Shown here one piece after another: positions 1-7,522 of a stretch of DNA of 64,000 nucleotides; within the stretch, counting starts at the first letter, position 1, and each line of letters opens with the position of its first letter. This DNA comes from Cryobacterium tagatosivorans (lineage in GTDB: Bacteria > Actinomycetota > Actinomycetes > Actinomycetales > Microbacteriaceae). A program made the position numbers and the translations under genes. The stretch spans positions 1 to 64,000 of the forward strand of contig NZ_SOEZ01000076.1 of assembly GCF_004402215.1 (NCBI RefSeq), written 5' to 3'. The notes beneath the pieces were generated by a model that was given only the letters and a program-made list of their open reading frames with translations, had not been told where the DNA came from and searched no databases.

Positions 1-84
1 GGCAGGCGCGCAGGCGGGCAGGCGCGCAGGCGGGCAGGCGCGCGCGGGGCGCAGGCGGGCAGGCGCGCAGGCGACGCAGGCGGG
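1..84. repeat. GC-rich tandem repeat at the window edge
   Basis: An 8-16 bp unit (ggcaggcg / cgcgcagg) is reiterated imperfectly about nine times. It runs to the base before the stop codon of the exporter gene at 85. The array may continue to the left of the window. No coding potential is evident. The unit count could be length-variable between strains, and it occupies the place where the exporter's terminator would be expected. Confidence 0.8.
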
Positions 85-1551
85 CTACGACCGCCGGATG
101 AAGAACGCCGCGGGGATCGCGAAGAGCGAGATCACGGCTCCGCAGAGGAAGGCCGCGTGGATCCCGGTCGCGGCGGCAGCGACATCCGTTGCCCCGCCGG
201 CCAGGCTCGTGGCGGCGACGGATGCCATCACGGTCACGAACAGGGCCGTGCCGACGGCGCCGGCGAGCTGCTGCACGGTGCCGACCATGGCGCTGCCGTG
301 CGAGTAGAGCTCGGGGCGCACGGCGGCCAGGCCGGCGGTGAACAGCGGGGTGAAGAGCAGGGCCAGGCCGAAGCTCAGGGTGACGTGGGCGGCGAGCACC
401 AGCCAGGGCGAGCTGTCGGCGCCGAGCATGGTCATCGCCCAGAACACGGCGCTGACGATCGCGGCGCCGGTGATCAGCAGCCGGGTCGGGCCCGAGCGGT
501 CGTAGAGGCGTCCGACCGTCGGGGCGAGCAGGCCCATCACGAGGCCGCCGGGCAGCAGGAGCAGGCCGGCCTGCAGGGAGCTGAGGCCGAGCACGGTCTG
601 GGTGTAGATCGGCAGCAGGATGATGGTGCCGAAGAGGGCCATCATGCTGATCGCCATCATCACGATCGCGAACGTGAAGGTGCGCGAGCTGAAGGTGCGC
701 AGGTCGAGCAGGGCGCGGTCGGTGCGCTGCAGCCGGAGCTGGCGCAGGATGAACAGGGTCAGGGCGCTCGCGCCGACGGCCAGCGGCAGCCAGCCGGCGA
801 CCGAGCCGAGGCCGCCGGATGCCGCGCCCAGGTTGCTCAGGCCGTAGACGAGCCCGCCGAAGCCGAGGGCCGAGAGGATCACCGAGAACACGTCGATCGG
901 GGTCTTGCGCGGGGTGGTCACGTTCTTCATCAGGGTGCCGCCCACGACCAGGGCGGTCAGGGCGATGGGGAGCACGAGGATGAACATCCAGCGCCAGTCG
1001 AGCACGCTGAGGATGGCGCCGGAGATGGTCGGCCCGATCGCCGGGGCGACCGAGATGACGATGGAGATATTGCCCATCATCCGGCCGAGGTGCGCCGGCG
1101 GGACGAGCGTCATCACCGTGGTCAGCAGCAGCGGGAACATGATCGCCGTGCCGGTGGCCTGCACGACGCGGGCGGCCAGCAGCACCTCGAAGCCCGGCGC
1201 GAGCGCCGCGATCAGCGTGCCCGTGCTGAACAGGGTCATCGCCGCGATGAACACCGGGCGGGTGTTGAAGCGCTGCAGCAGGAATCCGGTGACCGGGATG
1301 ACGACGGCCATCGTGAGCATGAACGCCGAGGTGAGCCACTGCGCGGCGCTCGCCGTGATGCCGAGGTCGGTCATCAGGCGCGGAAGGGCGACGCCCATGA
1401 TCGTCTCGTTGAGGATCACGACGAAGGTCGAGATCAGCAGCAGGGTGATGACCAGGCGGTTGCGGGTGTTGAGGGCTTCGTCGGCGGCGGATGCGACGGC
1501 CGGGTGCGCGGGGTTCGTGTCGGTGGTGTTGGCGGTGGCGGTTTCGGTCAT
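85..1551 (-). CDS. MFS drug exporter, DHA2 (EmrB/QacA) family
   Basis: The 488-residue protein is a proton-driven efflux permease of the major facilitator superfamily. It starts with a ~33-residue cytoplasmic leader and then shows the DHA2 first-helix signature LNETIMGVALPRL (near residue 47). The helix 2-3 region (GFLLQRFNTRPVF) and the antiporter motif-C region (APAIGPTISGAI, near 170) follow. The length and number of hydrophobic blocks fit 14 membrane segments. Family members expel drugs or dyes; the substrate cannot be predicted. No regulator is adjacent. The upstream gap 1552-1740 holds only the hairpin at 1692-1722. The gene ends in a GC-rich tandem repeat. The family call is firm, the substrate unknown. 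Confidence 0.9.
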   Translation of the reverse strand: MTETATANTTDTNPAHPAVASAADEALNTRNRLVITLLLISTFVVILNETIMGVALPRLMTDLGITASAAQWLTSAFMLTMAVVIPVTGFLLQRFNTRPVFIAAMTLFSTGTLIAALAPGFEVLLAARVVQATGTAIMFPLLLTTVMTLVPPAHLGRMMGNISIVISVAPAIGPTISGAILSVLDWRWMFILVLPIALTALVVGGTLMKNVTTPRKTPIDVFSVILSALGFGGLVYGLSNLGAASGGLGSVAGWLPLAVGASALTLFILRQLRLQRTDRALLDLRTFSSRTFTFAIVMMAISMMALFGTIILLPIYTQTVLGLSSLQAGLLLLPGGLVMGLLAPTVGRLYDRSGPTRLLITGAAIVSAVFWAMTMLGADSSPWLVLAAHVTLSFGLALLFTPLFTAGLAAVRPELYSHGSAMVGTVQQLAGAVGTALFVTVMASVAATSLAGGATDVAAAATGIHAAFLCGAVISLFAIPAAFFIRRS

Positions 1552-1691
1552 GCGAAGGTCCCGTCGAGGTGCGCGGTCAAGAAGTGCGGTCCAGAAGTGG
1601 TGCGGCAGGCGGGGCGTTCACCGGCTGTGCATGGGAGTAACCGGTCGGGCGCCCGATGCATTCCGAGAGTACAGAATCGGGGACGAAACGG

Positions 1692-1722
1692 GCCCACGGC
1701 GACCGGAGAGGCCGCCGTGGGC
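1692..1722 (-). terminator. Hairpin after the 102-residue protein gene
   Basis: A perfect 9-bp inverted repeat (gcccacggc / gccgtgggc) with a 13-nt loop lies 18 nt beyond the stop of the minus-strand gene at 1741. No U-tract follows, as is usual in high-GC actinobacteria. It also sits between that gene and the downstream exporter and would separate their transcripts. Confidence 0.55.
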
Positions 1723-1740
1723 ACCGAACGTCACTGTCGC

Positions 1741-2049
1741 TCATCGGAAGGGCACTGTCATCCGGTATCTGAGCAGGTCGACGTGCAGGCGTTCCATGGC
1801 CCGCTCGCGTTGCTCGCGGACACGGAGGACGGCCTCCCAATCCGCGGTCTCCACAGCAACGCGGGAGGCGGGCCGCGCCACGCCAGGGCGCCGTCCCCAC
1901 TTGATCAGGGCGACGCCCACGTGCAGGGCAATGCGATCGATCGGGCCGACGCGCCGCGGCCGAGGCTGCGAGCGTTCCGGCGCTTGTCCGGGCCGCGGTT
2001 GCGGCGGGTGGTCGTGGCGACCGGGCTTGGTCGACAAGGTTGTATTCAT
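1741..2049 (-). CDS. Small basic actinobacterial protein, function unknown
   Basis: The 102-residue protein has a proline/arginine-rich N-terminus, then a block RRVGPIDRIALHVGVALIKW near residues 31-50, and a charged C-terminus rich in R and E ending near RYRMTVPFR. Small proteins with this RVG-(I/L)-DR-AL-hydrophobic-W-G-RR pattern are common in Microbacteriaceae (recalled family knowledge); their function is unknown to me. The hydrophobic stretch is short and may be an amphipathic helix rather than a true membrane span. GTGAGG lies about 10 nt before the ATG. A leader peptide and a strong hairpin lie upstream, which suggests regulation in the 5' region. Confidence 0.6.
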   Translation of the reverse strand: MNTTLSTKPGRHDHPPQPRPGQAPERSQPRPRRVGPIDRIALHVGVALIKWGRRPGVARPASRVAVETADWEAVLRVREQRERAMERLHVDLLRYRMTVPFR

Positions 2050-2081
2050 GGTGATTGAGCCTCACTGTGACGGTGCAGGCT

Positions 2082-2105
2082 CGACGGATGCGATTGCATC
2101 CGTCG
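2082..2105. promoter_or_regulatory. Perfect 10-bp hairpin between leader peptide and 102-residue gene
   Basis: Arms cgacggatgc / gcatccgtcg flank a 4-nt loop. The hairpin lies 33 nt upstream of the start at 2049 and 168 nt downstream of the 22-codon leader's stop. Read on the minus strand it would form in the 5' untranslated RNA and could act as an attenuator or a processing site. This is inference from position and perfect pairing. Confidence 0.4.
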
Positions 2106-2272
2106 TGCGCACCGGCGGGGCCGCCGGAGGCGGCACAGGGACGACATCGTCAACTGCGCGATGTCAGGGAAGCGATCGCCGGAGCGATCAGACCGAAGGC
2201 GCGGAGTGCGCCGGTTTCGGCACGGGCGTCGAGGGCGTCACCGCCGGACGGGCGGCGGAATCTCGCGGCCGG

Positions 2273-2341
2273 CTAGTCGGTGGTGACGCCGACGAGGCCG
2301 GCGGTCATGCAGGTCAATCCTGCAAAATCTGAACGAATCAT
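2273..2341 (-). CDS. Possible 22-residue leader peptide
   Basis: An ATG at 2341 is preceded by AGAGGAG six nt upstream, one of the best ribosome sites in the region, and opens a 22-codon frame ending in TAG. The peptide starts MIRSDFAGLTC, contains one cysteine (residue 11) and ends GLVGVTTD. It resembles no family known to me. A strong ribosome site on a tiny frame about 220 nt ahead of a gene, followed by a hairpin, is the layout of a regulatory upstream frame. A chance frame remains possible. Confidence 0.4.
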   Translation of the reverse strand: MIRSDFAGLTCMTAGLVGVTTD

Positions 2342-2480
2342 GTGCGGCTCCTCTCGTCGTTTGGCGTAGGACCCACGGTATCGGGCACACAGCCGGCCAC
2401 ACAAGCATTCCGGCAAATGGGCATCGCGGTCCGGGTGCCGTACGGCTACTTGGCCCAACTGGCTTCTGGCGCGGCTTGCC

Positions 2481-2819
2481 CTACGCAATCCCGAGCTGCA
2501 CCAGCAGCCGTGGGAAGTCGGTGACGAGGGCCTTCCAGACAATCTGATAGTCGGTGTTCGCATAATCGCGCGCGAGGTAGTTGCGCATGGCGCGCAGCTC
2601 CGCCCACGCGACCTCCGGGTGCCGGTCCCGATATCCCTGCGGCAACCGCTCGACGGCGGTCTGGAGGTCGATCACGATGGCTTTGGCGGCGAGCTGCTGG
2701 GTGCGATCGGCCCGGTCGAAGAACACCTCCCGGCCGCGGGCCGTGATGAGGTTTGCGTGACGCACCAGGTCACGGACGTCGGCCAGCAGCGCATCCGTTC
2801 GGTCGAATTCGTGAGTCAT
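2481..2819 (-). CDS. HepT-like (HEPN) toxin with altered RX4HXY motif
   Basis: The 112-residue protein has the size and helical pattern of HepT, the HEPN partner of MNT nucleotidyltransferases. The family's RNase motif R-x4-H-x-Y appears as R79-NYLA-R84-D-Y86, so the catalytic histidine is arginine (CGC, one base from CAC). The tyrosine that the MNT partner AMPylates in studied pairs is kept. It lies 10 nt downstream of the Xre-MNT gene, in the order antitoxin then toxin. The protein may therefore be an inactivated toxin, a binding-only variant, or a non-RNase HEPN. The family is fairly certain; activity is doubtful. Confidence 0.75.
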   Translation of the reverse strand: MTHEFDRTDALLADVRDLVRHANLITARGREVFFDRADRTQQLAAKAIVIDLQTAVERLPQGYRDRHPEVAWAELRAMRNYLARDYANTDYQIVWKALVTDFPRLLVQLGIA

Positions 2820-2829
2820 CGGCCCGCGC

Positions 2830-3282
2830 TCACAGCGGCACGGCTTCGGCGACGGCCCGGTCCCGGATGGCGCCCTCGGCCCGGTCGCTCATCACATCGA
2901 CGTGCACGCCGAGGAGTTTCTCGAGGTCGAGGACGAGTCCGGCCGCATCGAGGATGGAGGCCTCGGGAGTGAAGGAGACCAGGAGGTCGATGTCGCTGCC
3001 GACGACGTCCGTGCCCCGGGCGACGCTGCCGAAGACCCGCACGTTACCGGCGCGGCGACGGCCGGCCAGTTCAAGCACCCGGTCGCGGTCGCGACGCAAC
3101 ACGGCTGACGGCCGTTGGGCGGTGGCGGCCAGGATGCGGGCGAGGGTCTCGGGGCGCGGCTGCACGCGGCCGGCTTCGTAGGCGGAGAGATTCGGCTGCG
3201 GCACTCCCGCGCGCGCGGCCAGCTGGCTCTGCGAGAGTCCGACCCGTGCGCGCGCTTCGAGAAGGCGGGTTGACGTGCTCAT
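2830..3282 (-). CDS. Xre-MNT antitoxin (HTH plus minimal nucleotidyltransferase)
   Basis: The 150-residue protein fuses an Xre helix-turn-helix (residues 15-52, GLSQSQLAARAG...) to a minimal nucleotidyltransferase domain. The latter shows GSVARG at 85-90, the metal-binding pair D97-I-D99 and a third acidic residue near D129. MNT proteins of this type AMPylate and silence HepT toxins, and the HTH would autoregulate the operon. The start at 3282 is chosen because a TATGAT box ends exactly 6 nt before it and a 15-bp palindrome overlaps the promoter. Longer upstream readings lack family similarity. HepT follows after 10 nt. Confidence 0.85.
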   Translation of the reverse strand: MSTSTRLLEARARVGLSQSQLAARAGVPQPNLSAYEAGRVQPRPETLARILAATAQRPSAVLRRDRDRVLELAGRRRAGNVRVFGSVARGTDVVGSDIDLLVSFTPEASILDAAGLVLDLEKLLGVHVDVMSDRAEGAIRDRAVAEAVPL

Positions 3283-3306
3283 GCCGGGATCATAGCTCGC
3301 AGCTAT
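3283..3306 (-). promoter_or_regulatory. Leaderless promoter and operator of the Xre-MNT/HepT pair
   Basis: A perfect palindrome, atagct-cgc-agctat, spans 3292-3306 and overlaps the minus-strand -10 box TATGAT (3294-3289). Six nt separate the box from ATG, so the transcript probably begins at or next to the start codon. An autoregulating Xre domain bound here would block RNA polymerase. Confidence 0.6.
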
Positions 3307-3418
3307 AGGTGGGCACCCTGATCCGCAGAAGAGGAGCGCGACGCACTCTGGCAGTCCGCTGCCGAAGAAGTGCCAGCGGGTCTTGCACAACACTATAGCA
3401 AGTGCTTTACTTTAGTAC

Positions 3419-3742
3419 ATGCTTAAGGAATCACCCGACCTCAACCTCATGTTCCAGGCGCTGGCCGACCCCACGCGGCGCGCGATGGTGGACCGGATGA
3501 CGCGCGGGCCGGCATCCGTTTCTGACCTCGCCCGGCCGTTCGCGATGACCCTGGCCGCCGTGATGCAGCACCTCAAAGTGCTCGAGGAGAGCGGGCTCGT
3601 GCGCACGCAGAAGGAGGGCCGGGTGCGCACCTGCCGGATCGACCCGGCCGCGCTGCGCACCGCCGAGGACTGGATCGCCGAGCGCCGCACGACCTGGGAG
3701 AGCCGGCTCGACCGGCTCGGGGCGTTGCTCGACGAGGACTGA
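3419..3742 (+). CDS. ArsR-family repressor
   Basis: The 107-residue winged-helix protein carries the HTH block SVSDLARPFAMTLAAVMQHL (about 33-52) and the following wing KEGRVRTCRI. It lacks the Cys pairs of metal-sensing ArsR proteins. It belongs to the branch usually paired with an SRPBCC protein, and such a gene follows after 31 nt. No Shine-Dalgarno is visible before ATG. The AT-rich stretch actttagtac immediately upstream suggests a leaderless or very short-leader transcript. It probably represses itself and the neighbour; the ligand is unknown. Confidence 0.85.
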   Translation: MLKESPDLNLMFQALADPTRRAMVDRMTRGPASVSDLARPFAMTLAAVMQHLKVLEESGLVRTQKEGRVRTCRIDPAALRTAEDWIAERRTTWESRLDRLGALLDED

Positions 3743-3773
3743 CCGACAATCGCACCACGAGAAGGAGAAAACG

Positions 3774-4256
3774 ATGACATTGCCAACCGAACGCCCGCTG
3801 ACCGAGCGCAAGCTCACGCACTCGACCTTCGAACTGGAGCGCGAGTACAAGGCCCCCGTCGCGAAGGTGTTCCAGGCCTTCGCCGACCCGGCGATCAAGG
3901 CGAAGTGGTTCGACGGGCCCGAGCCGTGGCGTCCGATCGAGTCGGCCCTGGACTTCCGGGAGGGCGGACACGAGATCAACGAGGGCCAATTCGGTGAGGG
4001 AGGCCCGGTTTCCCGCTTCGACGGCACCTACCACGAGATCGTCGAGAACCTGCGGATCGTCTACAGCTACGAGATGCGCGTCGACGGCGCCCGGCTGTCG
4101 GTGTCGCTCACCTCCATCGTGCTGACGCCGACGGATGCCGGCACCCGCCTCACCCTCACCGAGCAGGGCGTCTACTTCGACGACCTCGAAGACCCCGAGC
4201 TGCGGATCGAGGGCATGCGGGAGGCGCTGGAGATGATCGCGCCGGTGGTGGAGTAG
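3774..4256 (+). CDS. SRPBCC (AHSA1-like) protein
   Basis: The 160-residue protein has the START-like fold typical of AHSA1/SRPBCC proteins: an N-terminal strand with REYKAPVAKVFQAFADP, the W-F-D-G-P segment near 43, GTYHEIVENLRIVYSYEMR, and a C-terminal helix ending in PVVE. Such proteins bind a hydrophobic ligand in a cavity, and when downstream of this type of ArsR gene they form a two-gene unit of unknown physiological role. GAGAAGGAG lies ahead of the ATG. A 50-bp stretch near the 3' end (4140-4189) recurs unchanged in a gene remnant at 7203. Confidence 0.85.
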   Translation: MTLPTERPLTERKLTHSTFELEREYKAPVAKVFQAFADPAIKAKWFDGPEPWRPIESALDFREGGHEINEGQFGEGGPVSRFDGTYHEIVENLRIVYSYEMRVDGARLSVSLTSIVLTPTDAGTRLTLTEQGVYFDDLEDPELRIEGMREALEMIAPVVE

Positions 4257-4400
4257 TCGCGGATGCTCGACCACCACGTCACGTTTTTATCACCGATCGG
4301 CGACGTGGGCGTGACGAATCCGGGCCCGGGCCCGTCTTAACAGTGACGGCTGCCCCAGCCCTCGACCGCCCGAATCTGCAGGACGATAGGATTCCCGCAC

Positions 4401-5249
4401 ATGAACCCCAAGGAAACCCCCGTGACGAGCACCGACCGCGCGAGTGCCGAACGACGGAATGCAGCCGCCGTGACTAACCGTGGCCGCAGCACGGAGGTGG
4501 ATGGGCATCAGTTCACCGTGCACTCCATGGCAAGCACCTCGCGTTCTCCGGAGGTGCCGACCTACCTGTTGGTGCACGGGATCGGGGCCTCCCATCGTTA
4601 CTACCGCCGGGTGCAGAAGAGCCTGGCCGTCACCGGGCACACCCTGTCGCTCGACCTTCCCGGTTTCGGCGGTACCCGCAGGCCCGAGCAGCCGCTCGCG
4701 GTCGAAGAATACGGAGCCCTGCTCGGCCGGCTTCTGGATCAGCTCGAGGTGCCGCGGGTGGTCGTGATCGGCCATTCGATGGGCGCCCAATTCGTCACGG
4801 AGCTGGCCCGGCAACGCCCGGATGCCGTCTCTCACCTGGTGCTCATCGGCCCCGTCACCGATCCGCGCCGGGCGACGGCCGTGCAACAGGCGCTGGGACT
4901 GACCCGGGATGTGGTCAAGGAGCCGCCGTCGGGCATCCTGATCGTCTTCCGCGACTACCTCGAGTGCGGCCCGCGCTGGTTCTCCACCGAGCTCGCAGTC
5001 ATGCTCGACTACCGCACCGACCTGGCACTCCGCGAGGTGCGCTCCCCCACCCTCGTGATCCGAGGCGCCAACGATCCCGTCTCGGGCAGCGACTGGTGTG
5101 CCTCCCTGGCCGCTGCCGCGCCGGACGGGCATTTCCTGGAGGTCGCGGGGCACCGCCACCTGGTGCACCACAGCGCCGCCGTGCAGACGGCCGCCTTCAT
5201 CGAGGGGCACGCCCGGCGGCATCCGTCGGTCGCTCATCCGGCCTCATGA
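4401..5249 (+). CDS. Alpha/beta-fold hydrolase
   Basis: The 282-residue protein shows the oxyanion-hole segment LLVHGIG (57-62), the nucleophile elbow GHSMGA with S126, an acid near GANDP and a C-terminal GHRHLVHH histidine cluster: a complete Ser-Asp-His triad. No signal peptide is present, so it is cytoplasmic. The natural ester or haloalkane-like substrate is unknown. Two starts compete. ATG at 4401 lies 8 nt after a TAGGAT box. GTG at 4422 has AAGGAAA five nt upstream. The stop overlaps the next gene by 4 nt, implying translational coupling to a second hydrolase. Confidence 0.8.
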   Translation: MNPKETPVTSTDRASAERRNAAAVTNRGRSTEVDGHQFTVHSMASTSRSPEVPTYLLVHGIGASHRYYRRVQKSLAVTGHTLSLDLPGFGGTRRPEQPLAVEEYGALLGRLLDQLEVPRVVVIGHSMGAQFVTELARQRPDAVSHLVLIGPVTDPRRATAVQQALGLTRDVVKEPPSGILIVFRDYLECGPRWFSTELAVMLDYRTDLALREVRSPTLVIRGANDPVSGSDWCASLAAAAPDGHFLEVAGHRHLVHHSAAVQTAAFIEGHARRHPSVAHPAS

Positions 5250-5995
5250 GGCAACGTCTGCTGAGGCACCGTGTGCTGAGCCCCCGTTTGCTGAGTCGCC
5301 ATCTGCGCGAGGGCAGGTGGTGGATGCTCGACTACGTCTACGCGGCGACCGGGCAGACCCGCGCCTTCCTCTCCCGCGCCCGGCCGGCGGACTTCCGCTC
5401 CGGTTCCGGCGCGCCGATCGTCATCATCCCCGGGGTGTACGAATCCTGGCAGTTCATGCGACCGCTGATCCAGACTCTGCACGACCACGGGCATCCGGTG
5501 CACGTGGTGGCGGCGCTGGGCCGCAACCGGCGTTCTCTGACGGATGCCGCCGCAACCGTGGCCGCCTACCTCGAGCGGGAGAACCTGAACGACGTCATCA
5601 TCGTGGCGCACAGCAAGGGCGGCCTGATCGGTAAACAGCTCATGACGACCGCTGACCCCGACCATCGGGTGCGCGCGATGACCGCGATCAGTGCTCCCTT
5701 CGCCGGCTCCCGCTATGCGCGCTACCTGGTCGTGCCGAGCATAAGTGCCTTCGCCCCTGCCAACGTCGCCCTGCACGACCTCGGCCTGGACCACCGGGTC
5801 AACGACCGGATCGTGTCCATCTACGGAGTGTTCGACCCGCACATCCCCGAGGGCAGCGAACTTGTCGGCGCCCGCAACATCCAGCTCAGCGTCGGCGGGC
5901 ACTTCCGCATACTCGGCGACCCGAGGACCGTGCGGGCTGTCCTCGACGCTGTGACGGATGCCACGGCGCCGGATGCCGCGACGCCGGTGGTCTGA
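5246..5995 (+). CDS. Alpha/beta hydrolase, lipase-like
   Basis: The 249-residue protein starts at an ATG overlapping the previous stop (ATGA). It has the strand-turn IVIIPGVYESW (58-68) and the nucleophile motif VAHSKGG with S123, as in triacylglycerol lipase/PGAP1-like enzymes. A histidine near SVGGHF close to the C-terminus completes a likely triad. No signal peptide is obvious; the N-terminus is arginine-rich. Coupled to the preceding hydrolase, it may act on the same lipid or ester substrate. The substrate is unknown. Confidence 0.75.
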   Translation: MRQRLLRHRVLSPRLLSRHLREGRWWMLDYVYAATGQTRAFLSRARPADFRSGSGAPIVIIPGVYESWQFMRPLIQTLHDHGHPVHVVAALGRNRRSLTDAAATVAAYLERENLNDVIIVAHSKGGLIGKQLMTTADPDHRVRAMTAISAPFAGSRYARYLVVPSISAFAPANVALHDLGLDHRVNDRIVSIYGVFDPHIPEGSELVGARNIQLSVGGHFRILGDPRTVRAVLDAVTDATAPDAATPVV

Positions 5996-6034
5996 CTCCA
6001 CTGACACGAACCGGTTCGGCCACCGTCCCGGAGT

Positions 6035-7066
6035 TCACCCGGCCAAAACGTCGATCAGCACCTTCCCGACGACGCTGCTCTCTACCAGGGCATGGGCATC
6101 CGCCGTGTGCGCCAGGTCCACCCGGTGCAGGGGCAGCCCCGCCTCCTCCCCCACGGCCAGGGCGCCATCGGTGAGGGCGGCATTGATGTCCTCGGCCGCC
6201 GCCCGAATCACGTCGGCGCCCACCGTGTAGAGCAGCAGGAACTGGTAGCGCACGTTGAGGCTGAAGTGATTGCGCACGTCGAGCGTCATCTGGTCGCCGC
6301 CGTTGTTGGCGTAGACGGCGATCGACCCGCGATTGCGGATGACCGCGAGGTCGAGCTGCGAATTCTGGGCGGGGGCGACCTCGACCACGAGGTCAACGCC
6401 ATCCGGGGCAATCCGCCGGATCTGGGCGACGATGTCCGAGTCGGTGTAGTTCAGCACGTGCTGAGCGCCGGCGGCCGTGGCGAGCGCCGCCTTCGCCGGT
6501 CCGCTCACGGTCGTGATGACGGATGCCCCCGCCCACCGGGCGAGCTGGATCGCGGCGTGCCCGACCGCACCGGCACCGCCGGCCACGAGCACGATCTTGC
6601 CGGCCAAGGCGCCCGGGTGAAGCCGGCGCGGCCCGTCCTCGGCCACGGTCAGCGCGCGGTACGCCGTGATCGCCGGCACCCCGAGGCTCGCGCCCTGGTC
6701 GAAGCTCGCATTCGCCGGCAGAGCGAAAACGCGATCGGCGGGCATCACCGAGCGTTCCTGGGCCGTGCCGCTGTGCGCGCGCTGGTACGCGGCGAGCGCC
6801 AGCCAGACCCGGTCGCCGACCATGACGTGCTGCACTCCGGCGCCGACCGCCTCCACGATACCGGCGCCGTCCTGGCCGGGCACGACCTCGTCGAACGGCA
6901 GAGCCTCGCCCGGCGCTGAGCCTCGGCGGGACTTCCAGTCGGTGGGGTTCACCCCGCTGACCACGATCCGCACCCGCACCTCGCCGGCTTCGGGTTCGGC
7001 CACCGGCCGATCGACAAGTTCAAGCACGGACGGGTCACCGGTCTGGCTGTACACAATGGCTTTCAT
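6035..7066 (-). CDS. Zinc-free NADPH:quinone oxidoreductase (MDR family)
   Basis: The 343-residue protein has the medium-chain dehydrogenase layout of zeta-crystallin-type quinone reductases. An N-terminal GroES-like barrel contains SGVNPTDWKSRRG and VPGQDGAGIVEAVG. A Rossmann domain contains GGAGAVGHAAIQLARWAGA. No catalytic or structural zinc cysteines are present. It would reduce quinones or enones with NADPH in the cytoplasm. The start at 7066 (MKAIVYSQTG) matches the family N-terminus; a longer frame to 7114 has no similarity. It converges with the lipase-like gene at 5995. Confidence 0.85.
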   Translation of the reverse strand: MKAIVYSQTGDPSVLELVDRPVAEPEAGEVRVRIVVSGVNPTDWKSRRGSAPGEALPFDEVVPGQDGAGIVEAVGAGVQHVMVGDRVWLALAAYQRAHSGTAQERSVMPADRVFALPANASFDQGASLGVPAITAYRALTVAEDGPRRLHPGALAGKIVLVAGGAGAVGHAAIQLARWAGASVITTVSGPAKAALATAAGAQHVLNYTDSDIVAQIRRIAPDGVDLVVEVAPAQNSQLDLAVIRNRGSIAVYANNGGDQMTLDVRNHFSLNVRYQFLLLYTVGADVIRAAAEDINAALTDGALAVGEEAGLPLHRVDLAHTADAHALVESSVVGKVLIDVLAG

Positions 7067-7522
7067 GTCAGGCACAACGCGCCCGGGGGTGGAATGTTCC
7101 CTGGACTCCAGCAAGCGCGACCGCCACGTGACTGTTGTCGGCGTGCGTGAGTGCCAAACCCGCCCGGATGGCCGACCTCCTCGAGCGGATCAGCACGGGG
7201 AAGGCACCCGCCTCACCCTCACCGAGCAGGGCGTCTACTTCGACGACCTCGACAACACCGAGCAGCGGATCGCGGGCAGGCGGGAGTTGATGGAAGCAAT
7301 TGTGCCGGTCGTCGAGGTAAGGCAACGGCGGGCCAGCCTTGGTCTACGCTGGCCGGGCTCACTGCCAGCCACACGCACTTCGCTCCCCCACTTCGGGACC
7401 GAACGCACCGCAAGACGCCTGGCCTGAATCGTCGGCGTCCAGCCCGACCCCCAAACCTCCCAAACATCACTTCGACCGGCTGTTACGCTGACTCAACTGC
7501 TCAAGTCCATGGGGGGGCTGCG
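7067..7522. other. 456-bp gap holding a gene remnant
   Basis: The gap between the quinone reductase start and the HNH gene holds a truncated SRPBCC copy (7203-7316, listed separately). Before it, 7150-7200 keeps a short readable stretch (SAKPARMADLLERISTGK) that I cannot assign. The part after 7317 reads on without a stop for some distance but resembles nothing. It looks like a recombination junction at the island's left edge. Confidence 0.5.
7203..7316 (+). pseudogene. 3' remnant of an SRPBCC gene
   Basis: The translation begins GTRLTLTEQGVYFDDL and ends VPVVE, matching the last ~38 residues of the SRPBCC protein encoded at 3774-4256. The first 50 bp are identical to 4140-4189, after which the copies diverge (DNTEQRIAGRRELMEAI against EDPELRIEGMREALEMI). 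There is no start and no stop at the homologous point. It is a leftover of a duplicated or second SRPBCC gene, cut where the defence-like island begins. Confidence 0.8.

Noticed and set aside
157-2058. 633-codon plus-strand frame opposite the exporter
   Set aside because: Low-complexity Arg/Glu/Gly/His composition mirroring the MFS gene; no domain.
4319-4334. Palindrome gggcccgggccc upstream of the first hydrolase
   Set aside because: Simple GC-run symmetry without a spaced stem; it may help terminate the preceding gene but I cannot support it.
7151-7522. Upstream extension of the HNH protein
   Set aside because: The frame is open but runs through the SRPBCC remnant in another frame and non-conserved sequence; TTG at 7523 with a G-rich site fits the domain start.
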